DNA from: Coptis chinensis
Lineage: Eukaryota > Streptophyta > Magnoliopsida > Ranunculales > Ranunculaceae
DNA length: 64,000 nucleotides
Direction: 5' to 3'
Assembly (NCBI GenBank): GCA_015680905.1
Contig: CM027381.1
Location: 1,131,501 to 1,195,500 of the forward strand
Each line of letters opens with the position of its first letter. Within the stretch, counting starts at the first letter, position 1. This document shows positions 1-10,593 of the stretch, one piece after another. Below the pieces are notes generated by a model. It did no database searches. It was given only the letters and a program-made list of their open reading frames with translations, and was not told the origin of the DNA. A program made the translations under genes and the position numbers.

Positions 1-97
1 TCCTATTTTGTCCTCCTCAACATAACATGATAGTACTAAACTCAAAGGAGGTACAAAATAAAAACATCCATTACAAGATTCCAAACCTGCTAGATGG

Positions 98-751
98 TCT
101 GCTACCCTATTAGCTTCCCGAAACACATGAGAGAAGTCAACTAGTAAAACTAGTAGATAGGTGAAGGATAGAATTTGCCATGTTCCTACAGTACCAAGGT
201 GCTCTCTCTTTTCCTTGTAAAATCCGTATAGCACTTAGAGAGTTTGAAGCTACTATGACCCTGTCAATCTTTGCATCTCGGCAGCTTTCTAAACCTTGTA
301 AGATCGCCGTCATTTCCTAGAAAAGGAATGATTTCAAACCTCCAGATCCTGAGAATCCAAAAATCACTTCTCCATATGCATCTCGAACTACTCCTCCAGT
401 TCCCCATCTTATCTCTGAAACTGCTCCATCAGTATTCAGTTTAGAAACTCCTCTTTCAGGTTTTGCCCAAATGCACTGAATTCTCTTCTTCCTCTTGTAT
501 TTGACTTCCAAACCAAGTCTGTCCACCAAGACTCTATCTTGAATCTCTGCATATACTTCGCTGATTTGCCCCTGTAGAAATACTTTTACTTCATTGATCA
601 ATCTGTTCTTCACATTTTCCCAAGGTTGTGTGGTGTTTTTAAATCTTCGATTGTTCCTTGCTTGCCATATATAACTCACTGATGCACAAAGGAAAACTTT
701 GATGATCTCTGCTGTCAACGATTTGTTTCTACACATCCTCATGAGTTCCAA
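98..751 (-). pseudogene. LINE ORF2 C-terminal RNase H domain (broken)
   Basis: After a linker, the motif LNTDGAVS with GGVVRDAYGEVIFGFSG is the first strand pair of a plant RVT_3-type RNase H. A stop at about 317 interrupts it. The frame continues as TAILQGLESCRDAKIDRVIVASNS, and after a frameshift ends with VFREANRVADHLAGLE. In this family the strand before the second helix usually carries an acidic ESDS or similar; here it reads ASNS, so a catalytic Asp appears lost. RNase H domains of archaeal type are known as a late acquisition in a subset of plant L1 LINEs. The domain would remove RNA from the cDNA hybrid; this copy cannot. Confidence 0.8.
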
Positions 752-1771
752 TCATTCACTATTCGAATCCGATGAGCTTATGTGTAGTCCCAAAACCTGT
801 TTCACGTTTTTCCAGATTGCTTGACTGTACGAGCATTCAAAGAACAAATGCAATGAATATTCTCTAGAGCTGTTGCAGAGGCAGCAGGAGGAGTGTTGAA
901 GCACCTTCTTCTGAACCAACCTATCTTGCGTTGGTAGATTGTTGGACAATAATTGCCAAGTTGTGAAAGAGTGTTTGGGTAACACGTACTTCCCCCAAAC
1001 CAGGTTATACCATCTGGCCCTTTCTCGTGGAACTCTGAGGACATCATAAGCTGTCTTGGAAGTAAATGCGCCAGAGGGATCAGGTGTCCAGACCACATCA
1101 TCTTTTGGTAAGTAACAGTTGATCTTAGTTTGAAGGATATCACTTTTCAGTGGAGATGTAGGTAGATCACGCACCGTGTGGTTCCATTCGCTATTAGTGA
1201 TCAAGGCACTAACCTTTGCGGTGAGAGGTAGCTGGAGAGTAGTTTTCGCAAACCTGTCTTCTATTAGAGGCGTCTCACCACACCACAGATCATACCATAA
1301 AAAGGTGTCAGCTCCTGTAGCAATAATGTATCGGATAAACCTCCTTATTATTTTCCTTGGGTCTAGTAAATTTCTCCACACCCACGAGCAGTCTTTTGGA
1401 GTAGTCATAACCCAGAAATACTTGTCCTTGATGTGATGATTCCAAACCCACTTTACCCACAGGCTATTTTCTCTTGAAACAATCTTGTACACTAGGCCAC
1501 AATATGATGCTTGGTTCCATAGCTTTAGATTCAAGATTCCCAGTCTTCCCTCTTGCTTGAGAAGTGGAGTGGGACCCCTACTAGCATGATGCATTTTATT
1601 TCCCATGTCTGAACCATTCCAAAAGAATTTGTTACATATTTTTGTAGCTTGTTCCAACACAGTGAGTGGAAGCACAAAAGTTCTAGCCCAGTATACATGA
1701 AAAGAAGATAAGACTGAATGGATGAGCTGTAGCCTTCTTGCATGTGACAAGCATCTATTTTTCCAATTCAA
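752..1771 (-). pseudogene. LINE ORF2 zf-RVT (reverse transcriptase zinc-binding) segment
   Basis: This 339-codon open stretch begins with the conserved NWKNRCLSHARRLQLIHSVL and runs through KICNKFFWNGS, the usual thumb/linker sequence of plant LINE ORF2. Near its end KHSFTTWQLLSNNLPTQDRL and CCLCNSSREYSLHLFFEC form the zf-RVT zinc-binding domain, with C-x2-C followed by H and C ligands. It lies directly between the RT core upstream and the RNase H downstream. It is the longest intact frame of the LINE, but both ends are set by mutations, not by a real start or stop. Confidence 0.85.
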
Positions 1772-1824
1772 TCCTTGCGGTGATTTTTTTTTTATTAGAG
1801 GTTGGCAATCTCTAATCCCAAGTC

Positions 1825-2941
1825 TTAATGGGCGTGAAGTGGCGATCCCAAATAGGTTATAGGAAGTGTAGCCAGTTGAACTTCTAATGTATCTGCTATA
1901 AGAGTACTTTCATCTTCATTCAGTCCTCCTGTAATGAGGGTAGACTTTTGAGTATTGATCTTCAGCCCAGTACCTTCAGTGAACTTGTCTAGGACCTTCA
2001 TGATCTTTATGGCTGATTGAATTTCACCTCTGAAGAAGTGCATAAGGTCATCAGCAAAATATAGATTGATAACTTCAGATTTCTTGCACTTTGGATGAGC
2101 TTTGATGGTGTTGTTATTCAATTCCTTTCTGAACAGACAACTCAAGGCTTCCATGACCAGGACAAACAAGTATGGCGATAGGGGGTCCCCTTGCCTAAGG
2201 CCCCTTTGAGCATGAAAGTAACTCTCAGGCTTTCCATTTATCAGAATAGAGAAGAGAGTAGTTGAGTAATATATAAGCAATCCATCCGTATCTTCTTCGG
2301 CGAAAATTCAGTTTGCTCAGTATAGCTTCCAATGCCATCCAACTGACGGTATCATAAGCTTTACTTATATCCACCTTTAGGGTACACCTAGGAGAAATAT
2401 ACTTCCTATTGTAGCACCTGAGAAGTTCATGTGACAAGAGGAGATTATCTTGAATAGACCTTCCTTTAATGAAAGCAGATTGGTTTATGTCCACTGGCGA
2501 TGGCATGATAGGCTGTAGTCTATTCGAGATGATCTTAGCAACACACTTGTAAGTGGTGTTACACAAAGCTATAGGGAGGAAGTCTGAAATCTTTGACGGA
2601 TTTTGGATTTTGGGGATCAAACAGATAAAGGTGGAGTTGAATCCGGGTGGTAAAGTGTTTGTGGAGAACACATGACTTATCGCCTTTACAAAATCTTCCC
2701 CAACTATCGACCAACATGACTTATAGAAGAATGGGTTAAACCCATCTGGTCTTGGGGCTTTCAAGTTGTCCATGGCGAACAAGGCTTCTTTGATTTCTTC
2801 TACGGTGACATCAGCATCCAAAAGAGTTGCATTATCTGTTTCTAGTGTTTCTCTGACTTGCACCTCCTCAAAGATGTCTATGTTTACATTAGCCCTCTGT
2901 CCCAGCTGCTTTTTATAATGAGTAACGATGAACTCCACCAC
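1825..2941 (-). pseudogene. LINE ORF2 reverse transcriptase core
   Basis: Two overlapping frames (2225-2941 and 1825-2280) together give the RT. Seen in order: TVEEIKEALFAMDNLKAPRPDG, FICLIPKI with a later FLPIALCNTTYKCVAKII, QSAFIKGRSIQDNLLLSHE, KVDISKAYDTVSW (first catalytic Asp), RGLRQGDPLSPYLFVLVMEA, and INLYFADDLMHF, where FADD is the usual plant-LINE form of the YxDD catalytic box. GTGLKINTQKSTLI and PITYLGSPL follow. The frame is lost between the KAYDTVSW and GLRQGDPLS blocks. The enzyme primes cDNA synthesis on nicked target DNA. Confidence 0.92.
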
Positions 2942-2983
2942 TTCTGCACCAGTGATTTTATCTCCATTGCTATCATTGATGGA

Positions 2984-3487
2984 CTATATCTTATTCTTCA
3001 TTCTTCTTTCCTTTATGATGTTATGAAAGAACGTTGTGCATCTGTTTGCTTGTAAAGCCCATTGGCAACTTGCTCTATGCTTTATGTCCTCATACTCCAT
3101 CCTCAACAGATCTGAATATTCCTTTCTTGCTTGTTTTTCTTGTATAAACAGATTTGAGTCCCCTTGATTTGCATTCAAATCTCTTTGTATTGCAAAGAGT
3201 TTGATTCTTGCCGTCTCTGTTCTTTGACCAATATCGGAGAAATTTTGCTTAGACCAACTCTTCAAAGTCCCTTTTAAGTTTTTCATCTACTGGGCTAACA
3301 TGTAAAGAGGGTTGCCCGCTATCAGAATATCCCAAGCTGCTTTCACTGTATCAGTAAAAGTTGGATGTAGAGCATTGCAAAATCTAAACGGATGGGCATA
3401 CCTCATTGGAGTGTACCATGTCACTATCATGGGAGTGTGGTCTGACACTCCTTGAGGCAAGAAATCAGCTTCAGATGCGGGAAACAA
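2984..3487 (-). pseudogene. LINE ORF2 linker between endonuclease and RT
   Basis: The pieces SDHTPMIVTWYTP (last endonuclease strand with the catalytic SDH), FRFCNALHPTFTDTVKAAWDI and LKGTLKSWSKQNFSDIGQR, followed by KQARKEYSDLLRMEYEDIKHRASCQWALQANRCTTFFHN shown here only as spaced landmarks (EYSDLL, SCQWAL, CTTFFHN), are the standard helical linker of plant L1 ORF2. A stop at about 3287 splits the segment. It has no separate function and is expected only as part of the ORF2 polyprotein. Confidence 0.82.
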
Positions 3488-3562
3488 TGATCCCTAATGC
3501 ACATTTACTAAGCATCTATCGATCTTTGAGCATTTCGTTCCTGTTCCCTCCGAATTATTTGT

Positions 3563-4135
3563 CTAAGTGAAAAAACTCCCTGTAAAAGTCATGTCCACTA
3601 GCCCGATGGAGTTTACACAGTCAGAGAAGTCCCTCAGTTCTCTAGGATGCGCTAGTTCACTTCCAATTCTTTCATGTGAAAATAAGATGCTATTGAAATC
3701 TCCACTCACACTCCATGGAGTACTAATACTGTTACTCAAATAGATTAAATCATGCCACAGAGTCTGTCTTTCCTTAGAAGAATTGTTGGCATATACCATA
3801 GTCAAAAGAAAACTATTATTCGTAGGGAGAATTGTAACCTCACAATGGATCATCTGGGATGATTCTTTAATGGGAGTCACTTGTATGAATCCTGGATCCC
3901 AGCAAAACCAAATCCTTCCAGCAGGATCCTTATTATAGTTGTTCATAGAAGACCAAAAGGTGCAGCAAGTACCTCTAATACTGTCATATTTGTCAGCTCT
4001 GACTTTTGTCTCCAGTAACCCCATCATACATAGCTTATTCTCAAGCCTAACTTTATTAATTTCCATTGCTTTTGCTATATCATTGATGCTTCTAACATTC
4101 CATATTCCTAATTTCGACATTGTTAGTAAAAACAT
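3563..4135 (-). pseudogene. LINE ORF2 APE-type endonuclease domain
   Basis: The start MSKLGIWNVRSIND gives the Asn box, GLLETKV holds the catalytic Glu, FLLTMVYANNS the central strand and WSVSGDFNSIL the GDFN catalytic box. These are the exonuclease-III-like endonuclease motifs of L1-clade LINEs, which nick the target at T-rich sites. The frame breaks after FTGSFFT; the last catalytic SDH lies further downstream near 3440. The probable ORF2 start is the Met of MSKLGIW at about 4120. Confidence 0.9.
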
Positions 4136-4458
4136 ATTTATTTCCCCTTAACCCCTTGTAAAAGAGAGGTTACTTCTTTCCAGGGCCTTTTCATTTCCCT
4201 CTCCCCCTACCCCTTGTTGAACTTTGAAGGAGTTGCTGCTCACTCTGCTTACCCTTTTGTCCTTAAACTGATGCCTTTTCTGCTTGCTGTTTCTGTTGGT
4301 TTCTAGTAACAGGGGCTGATGCTATAGCTACAGGTGGTTATGTATGCTTTTTTCGCAATGTGATCATTGAATACTTGCTTAGAAGCATTGCTGAGTTCTT
4401 CTGTTGGAATTGGTTCCATGTCCTTGTAAACTGCACATTCCTCGACAAAAGAATTCAC

Positions 4459-5592
4459 TTATTCCGATGGATTTTCAAGAGCATCAAAGAAGCACGAATT
4501 TGGTTCTACATAGGGAACCATTTCTGTACTTGTACTCATTGCACGAATGTCCTGCTCCTCCCTTATATCATCTTCTGGAACATTATCCGAAAGGTTATTT
4601 TCAGTTTCCTGATTTTCCTCCTCATTCAACACCGAGAATGGATTGTTCACCACTACATTACTCTCAGGGTAGTAGTCCAAGTTTATGACCCCATTACTGT
4701 TTTCCCCATCCAGCTCAGCCACTGATTGCTCAGCATTATTTTCCTTCTCTTGTAGTATTGTTGCTCCATCCACATTTCTCATACAACTAGTTCCCGCCAC
4801 ATCTGTTTGGGTGGTTGTATTTCGTGGAACCCACACATAGTTTACTTTATTTGGGCATTTGTTGGTGTTATGCCCAAATCTCTTGCATACTGTACATGTG
4901 GGAGGTGTCCAAGGATACTCAACTCCTGCAGTAGCAATTCTATCTCCACCTAGCTTAAATCGTAAGGATTTGGGGTACTTACATTGAACATTTACCTCAA
5001 TGCATACTCTCGCAAAGTTGAGTCTTTGCCAATTCTTAGTTGCTGCATCCTAGCTCAAAGGTTTCCCAATTCTGCTCGCAATCATACTAATTCCTCGACG
5101 TGTCCACAATTGCTTAGGTACTATAGAGAATTTAACCTATATAGGAATAGTATTATTGATGCTTCTTTTATATTCCAATTCTTCAGACCATTGTCTGATC
5201 ATGAAAATTCTACCTGCCACAAATACTGGTCCCCCTTCAAGCACTCTCTTCCTGTCTTCATCATTTGAGAGCTTGAAGTAAAACAGGTCATCATCTGTTG
5301 AGATCTCATATGATGCTGTTGTTTTCCAGGTTTTCTCCAAAATCTTTTTCACTAGAGGAAAAGGTAATCTTTTATCAATGAAAAACCCCACCACATAATC
5401 GTGCCAGATATTACAACCCTCTTGAATTATTGAGTTTGGAACTTCAACAACTCCTTCTTCTTCAGCGGTCTCTATCCTTTCTAAAGTATCATCTACAGCA
5501 TTATTACCTTGATTTGCAAAAAGGGAGCTCCAGCTCATAGGTGCCTCACCTCGAGTATTGGTTGAGGTTCCTAGATGATTTGCCATTCTCAC
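4459..5592 (-). pseudogene. LINE ORF1 (DUF4283-like RNA-binding protein with CCHC knuckle)
   Basis: The start MRMANHLGTSTNTRGE opens a frame that includes HDYVVGFFIDKRLPFPLVKK and GGPVFVAGRIFMIRQWS, the DUF4283-type domain found in ORF1 of plant LINEs and many of their relics. Further on, PPTCTVCKRFGHNTNKC is a C-x2-C-x4-H-x4-C zinc knuckle. Two in-frame stops (near 5136 and 5051) interrupt it; the first fits a TGG-to-TAG change at the Trp usually found in IPxWVKF. An acidic C-terminal tail ends at a stop near 4459, though similar coding may continue to about 4330. ORF1 proteins coat LINE RNA. Confidence 0.85.
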
Positions 5593-5640
5593 AGACCTTT
5601 CTTCGTCTACTTCTTGTGGTTTGTTTTGAATTCTATACCA

Positions 5641-5882
5641 TAAAAGGTAAAAAGTGGAGGGAAAGGAAGCGATAAGATGGTCTCACCAACTAATATTAGC
5701 TAAAAAGAGTAAGAAAAAGTTCACAGGATCAGGAGGTTGTTTAAGCTTAAGTTACTCCCGTTCGCTCACACAAGGTCCCCATTAACAATTTTTAACTTTC
5801 TAAACTTCCACCATAGTTTTGTTCTTGGTTTGAAGAGTAGAAGAGCAAAGTAAGGTGAGTGAATAGTGAGTTTTGAATCATA
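5641..5882 (+). other. Junction: LINE 5' leader and Tat-element gag leader
   Basis: No ORF of note. The left part is probably the untranslated leader of the minus-strand LINE. The right part (from about 5780) is the untranslated leader of the plus-strand gypsy gag, ending at the ATG at 5883. No primer binding site or LTR edge is visible, so the gypsy 5' LTR and PBS must lie on the far side of the LINE, outside the window. Confidence 0.5.
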
Positions 5883-7127
5883 ATGGCTCCAAAGAAGAAA
5901 ACAAACAGCAAACAAGTGGATAACGATAATCAGTTGCAAACAAGAAATACAAGGGCTTCTGGGAGTCGGTGATATCAGGAGGAGAACATGGAAGGTAATA
6001 CTTCAATTCAGGCAATTCTGAGAAGATTGAGGGAAGTGGAAAAGCTAAACGCAATATTACTAAAGGAGAACCAAGAGATGAAGAAGGGGAGTTCAAGTGT
6101 GGTTGTAAAGGATGTCCAGGGAGAGGAGGAAGAGGAATGTAGTTCTAAATAAGGTAGTCATTTTGTGGAGAAAGCATCGGAGAAATATGAAAGAACTACA
6201 GAAGCTTCACCGATACTAGAAATGTCGATACCACAGCCCATCACTAAAGAGATGATACAGGAGATGATGCAAAACCAGCTTCTGGAAAAAACTTCTGCTT
6301 CGATAAGAAAACTGGCGGACGACGTCAGTAGAAATCCGATACATCAGAGTGTTAAGATGATGCCCATTCCACCAAAGTTCAAACTTCCGAAGTTCACCCA
6401 ATATGATGGCACATCAGATCCGATGGACCATCTATTTGGATATCGCTATCAGTTTTCAATATACAATGGTACAACTTACTTGGATTCATTATTATGTAAA
6501 TATTTTTCTGCAAGCATGAAGGGGAAAGCGTTGAAGTGGTTTTGTTCTCTACCGAAAGGGTCGATATCATGTTATCGGGAGATTGAAGAGAAGTTTTTGT
6601 CAAATTATGGTCATCAGCGAGTAAAACCGAAGCAGGTGTCAGTCTTGTTCCAACTTAAGCAAGGAAAGAAGTAATCTCTAAAAACGTTCTTCTCTCGATT
6701 CAAGGCAGAGGCACAACTAGTGGAGCATTTAGATCAGTCGAAAATGACGGCAGTAATGGCATTTCAGACAGGACTTATTCCAGGTTCTGACATGCACAAG
6801 TATATGCTTCAGAAGGAGATCAAAACTCTGAGAGAGTTGTATGATAAGACTGAAAAAGATGTGCAAGTTGAGGAGGGAATTATGGCGGCATCGAATAAGT
6901 CTATACTACAGGTATCAGAATCAAGTAAGTCGACTAAGGATGATAACTACAATAAGTCTAATAAAAGGAAGTCAGCAAATTCTTATGCAAAGGTGGAGAA
7001 CCAACCATCGCAGAAAAAGAGGTTTGAAAGGTCGCTGAAAGAAGAATTAGAGCCGAGCAATTACATTGCCATTAATACAACAGTAGAAGATGTCTTGAGG
7101 AGGGTGGGGAAAGAACCTTATTTCTAA
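5883..7127 (+). pseudogene. gag: Tat-element gag (capsid region)
   Basis: The ATG at 5883 opens MAPKKKTNSKQ, a basic start typical of Tat gag. The same frame continues, with in-frame stops near 5970, 6150 and 6672, to 7127. The capsid-like retrotrans_gag core is clear: PPKFKLPKFTQYDGTSDPMD, then LLCKYFSASMKGKALKWF, EIEEKFLSNYGHQ and, after the third stop, SLKTFFSRFKAEAQLVEH. A Lys/Ser-rich basic stretch follows. The frame is unbroken except for point stops, so decay has been by substitution. Gag assembles the particle in which the RNA is copied. Confidence 0.85.
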
Positions 7128-7994
7128 CATCTAGTTCACAAGCTTAGGGAAATAGCAGATAAACCTTTTTGTAATTTCCATAAGGTCAAAAATCATGAAA
7201 CCAATAAGTGTTTACAATTGCTCAGAGAAGTAGATAGATTAATGCGAGATGGGAAGCTTCGCGAATTCAGGGAAGATGCTCGGCCAGAAGTAACAACGAT
7301 GGTGAATGATAAGCCTTTGGGAGTGATCAACATGATTTACAAAGGAGTTATCCCATAGAAGAAGATTATAAGGGATAAGATAAGAAAAATATCAACAGTG
7401 AAGGAAGTGCTAGAGGTGAACATAAAGCCGATACCAGTGAATCCATCATTAGTAGCGGCGAGTATACCTAGAGCTATTATGTTTGTTCCTGAGGATTTGT
7501 CAAAGGTGATGTTACTTCATGATAATGCATTGTTAATTACGTTAAGGATATCTGGCTATGATGTGTAGAAAATATTGGTGGATTGCAGAAGTTCAGTCAA
7601 TATTCTGTTTTGGAAAGCATATACAGGTATCGGATTTGATGAGTCACATTTGAAGGAGCCGCAGTTTAATTTGTATGGTTTCAATGGGACTTCAACTAGA
7701 CCAGCTGGAGAAATAAAGTTGCTAGTAAGGGCGGGTCCACAAATAATAATGACTAAGTTCATAGTCATCAAGCATCATTCGGATCATAATGCTATATTAG
7801 GAAGAAAATGGATACATGCTATGATAGCAGTTCCCACTACTTTTTATCAGGTTATCAGATTTCCGACTGCTTATGGACCACATGAGATACGAGGTGATCA
7901 GTCAGAATTTGAGAAATGCAATTTTGTCACTGTAAAGGGGATGATGAAAGAAAAGAAAATAGATACTGGGGGCGTCTCGGAAGGCACCAAATAA
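7128..7994 (+). pseudogene. pro: Tat-element gag C-terminus and aspartic protease
   Basis: In the same frame as gag, CNFHKVKNHETNKC is the modified knuckle of Tat gag (C-x2-H-x4-H-x4-C). VINMIYKGVIP is the usual gag/protease border. The protease starts at KILVDCRSSVNILFW; the family form has Asp-(Gly/Ser/Thr)-Gly in this active site, so the DCR here looks inactive. HNAILGRKWIHAM is the C-terminal protease motif. Stops lie near 7358 and 7566. The frame ends at 7994, in a stretch that was duplicated before element E1 inserted. Confidence 0.8.
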
Positions 7995-8012
7995 CAATTA
8001 GCAGATGATTTT
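7864..8012 (+). repeat. 149-bp tandem duplication of Tat coding sequence, copy 1
   Basis: The segment from CGACTGCTTATGGAC to GATGATTTT is repeated directly afterwards, starting at 8013. The second copy is split by E1 and resumes at 19182. Only a handful of substitutions separate the copies. The word GATTT occurs at both original breakpoints and once at the junction, which points to microhomology- or slippage-type duplication before E1 arrived. Confidence 0.85.
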
Positions 8013-8027
8013 CGACTGCTTATGGAC

Positions 8028-9486
8028 TGATAAGAGCCCAAAACTATAGTTTTAACCCCTTAACAATCGTACTTTTAGACCAATTATGTGAATAATAAGT
8101 AAGAGTTAATACTGATTACGTGTTTTTATGCATTTCAGGCTTCAAAGTCCATTATGTGCAGAAATGTGCCAAGTTAGCGAGATAAAGGAGCAAAGGTCGG
8201 TTGCTAAGGAGTTCTGTGATTAAAGACCAATTTTCAAGAAGACAAAGCCTCTGTAAAACCCGGTCAAAAGATGAAAAGTCAAAGTCCACGCGGGCAGAAA
8301 CAATGCACAAAGTCAGCAGAACTTCCGAAGACCATATCTTTGGACTCAGACCTCGGAATTGGGCCTACCTTATTTCAAAACGACCGACTCAGAAAGAGCT
8401 TTCCAATGGTCTTAGCCTTGACCCAATCAGAAGAGTAGAAGTGGACGAACAATTTGTCAAAGCCAACTCTAGCTGAAAAGGCCTTTTTGGACTGAAAGAA
8501 TTGGGTTTTGGGCCTGATTCTCTGGCCCAAAACATGGCTCCAAGCCCATGCACGATTTTGGATCTGAAACATATAAAAACAAAGAAAAGCTTAGTTCTTA
8601 AGTTATCTAGTTTTATTTAGTGTAATGGTAGCTAGGGTTAGATTAGAATAATTTAGATCTAGATTTAGTTTTACATTAATTCATTAGTTAATTCTTGTTC
8701 AATTTCAGTATTACATTATTGTTATTCATTTGATTAGATTAATAAAATAGTTTATTATTATTCAATTCGTTTTTTGTCATTACATTTATAGATCTAGTTT
8801 AAATTCTTGTTGATATCATTTCTTAATTATTAATTAGATTTCAATTATTGTTTGTTAAATTAGTAAAGTTGGAATCTTGATATTATGTTTAGTTTAGATT
8901 CATATGGAAATTATTGCGGAATGATTCTCGGTTAAACCTCCATTAGAGGGGGTTGCGAAGCCTTGATGAAAGCTTGATTTGTGTTAGCGTAGAATAGTCG
9001 TAATTCCTTTCCACTCTAGAAATAATTAGTCACCATGAGAATGGGTTTAATCGTTCACATGCTAGTTATAATTGGTAGAAATGCCATGTATAATTAGGGA
9101 TTAGGAAGAACCAATTGTTAAGAAGCTCAATTCGATTCTGACGATTAAATGGTTAGCAAGTTAAGTTGAGTTAAGGTGGAATCAAATCCCCCCTAATTCC
9201 TTATCATAGAATCAACATAGTATTTCTGTAGTTGAATTATCGTATCTTGTTAGTATAAATTTAATCCGTAGTATAATCGTAGAATAGAAATTTCACATAA
9301 CACATTATTCTCACCATTGTTCTTTGTGTTTGTTCAATTGAATTTGTTTATATCTTGAGAGTTAAGAGTGGAACGAATCCTGACTCTATATATATTGCAT
9401 GAATCTATATGTGAGAGTAGGAAATAAAATATTGATACCGTAATAATAAGGTTAGAGTAATCTAATTGAGTTTTTACGGGTTATCA
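8028..9486 (+). repeat. E1 5' LTR
   Basis: 1,459 bp, bounded by TGATAAG and GGGTTATCA, with TSD TGGAC immediately left. It matches the 3' LTR at 17704 closely; the most visible difference is an 18-bp or so segment near the LTR middle that is present only in the 3' copy (after TTTATTTAG). The U3 part is rich in short conserved blocks shared with all other LTRs of this family in the window (AGTTTTAACCCCTTAA, TCCATTATGTGCAGAAAT). Confidence 0.93.
8571..8580 (+). promoter_or_regulatory. E1 5' LTR TATA box
   Basis: ATATAAAAAC lies about 545 bp into the LTR, after the conserved block GCACGATTTTGGATCTG. The same TATAAAAACAAA motif recurs at the equivalent place in the other LTRs (about 16099 and 18249 on plus; 43567 and 54611 on minus), so it is the likely U3 promoter and the start of R lies just downstream. 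Confidence 0.7.
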
Positions 9487-9488
9487 AA

Positions 9489-9506
9489 TGGCGCCGCTAC
9501 CATCTT
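9489..9506 (+). promoter_or_regulatory. E1 primer binding site (tRNA-Asp type)
   Basis: TGGCGCCGCTACCATCTT starts two bases after the LTR. Its first eight bases match the PBS of Athila-type elements (TGGCGCCGTTG...), complementary to the 3' end of tRNA-Asp. The distal half has diverged. Confidence 0.75.
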
Positions 9507-10593
9507 AATCTCGTTCAAGACAAGAATTCAATTGATTGAATCCAAGGGGCAATCCCCCATTCTCTACTCACCCACCCTTTTAAATTTTCATTCATATTTC
9601 TTGAATTTTCAGAAATGTTCACTGTTTTAGGCATAGGGGCTGCGGATTCACAGAGGAAAACACTGCAGTAAAGTGCTGCATTTCAGTTTTCAAACCGTGT
9701 GTTCTTGGAAAAACTGTCGAGTAAGGTTACTTAGGCAGTTCTAAAAATTCTATAATTTTTACAGGAGTATCTATCCTACGTCAGGAGCTTGCAGTAAAAA
9801 TTTTACGAGTTTTTGAATTGTTTTGACCTCCTAAATAGTGGAGTGTTTCCAGTGTGTTTTTGCAGTTTTGCAAACACTTAATTTCTGGAACACCAGCTCA
9901 TAAGGAGAGTTTGTAGAACTCCAATTTCTCTAAAAGTTTTACAGAAACAAGTAGGATCTGTCAGGAGTCTCCAGTAAAATTTTGGCGATTTTTGGCTTTG
10001 TTTTGATGGGTTAACTATTCGGTTGTTTGTATTGTGTCTGAAAACTGTTTCATAAAGTTTGAAGGGCAGTAGAGGGACTTTCATAGCTCCGATTGATCTG
10101 AAATTTTACAGCCTACTTGATAGATGTCTTAGAAAACTACTGTAAAAATTTCAAATTTTTTGGAGCACATTAACCTTACTTGAATTAGAGCCAAGCCACG
10201 AGCGCACCTGCGCCCAAATAGAGCGCGACCTGCGCCCAAACGCCTAGAACTCTGAGCGCACCTGCGCCCAAACAGAGCGCGACTATGCCCTAAACTGCTG
10301 AATTTGATCGATTTCCTCAGGTTTGTTCCAAATTTTCATTTCTTCAAGTCATTCAGTGTTTCTAACATCATACAAACACTGAGAACGCATATACAAGACG
10401 CTATTCGTAAGCGAAGCAAGGAGACATTCAGGTACTCCTTCTTTCACTCCTTGTTTCTTCTGTCAAAGGAGTTTTAATTCTAGTATAATCAAGCTTATTT
10501 TCTTAAAACAAAATACCACACGCCTATCTAGAAATGTATGCTTAGAGTTGTGGTTGCATATTAATTGCCCTATAATATATTTGAAAAACCAAT
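9507..10593 (+). other. E1 untranslated leader
   Basis: No supportable ORF. The leader holds about three loosely repeated stretches around CAGTAAAAATTTTACGAG / CCAGTAAAATTTTGGCGA / CTGTAAAAATTTCAAATT, and a GC-rich repeat cluster near 10200. The capsid (retrotrans_gag) part seen in element E2 is missing here, so E1 has probably lost it by deletion. Confidence 0.6.
10202..10290 (+). repeat. GC-rich GCGCACCTGCGC repeat cluster in the E1 gag leader
   Basis: GCGCACCTGCGC occurs at 10202 and 10256, with variants GCGCGACCTGCGC at 10223 and GCGCGACTATGCCC near 10277, each followed by CCAAA or similar. The core has self-complementary GCGC arms around ACCT. The same kind of cluster appears in leaders of other ORFs of this family. 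Confidence 0.8.

Larger units (their letters stand above)
1..5640 (-). mobile_element. Plant L1-type LINE (non-LTR retrotransposon), clipped by the left window edge
   Basis: In minus-strand order the stretch encodes ORF1 (DUF4283-type RNA-binding region plus zinc knuckle), an APE-type endonuclease, a reverse transcriptase with FADD, a zf-RVT domain and an RNase H domain. That order is diagnostic of plant L1 LINEs. The 3' UTR and poly(A) tail lie beyond position 1. The 5' limit is uncertain: ORF1 starts at 5592, and the leader may run to about 5780, so the junction with the gypsy element to the right is approximate. Every ORF is broken by stops or frameshifts, so the copy is dead. Confidence 0.9.

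Noticed and set aside
5878-6096. Minus-strand ORF over the Tat gag start
   Set aside because: The plus strand here encodes the basic gag N-terminus in frame with the capsid core, so the minus frame is a shadow.
8201-8572. Small ORFs inside the family LTRs
   Set aside because: Similar short frames recur in each LTR copy (for example at 15771, 43625 and 54634), but lengths and stops differ and they fall in U3, so they look non-coding.
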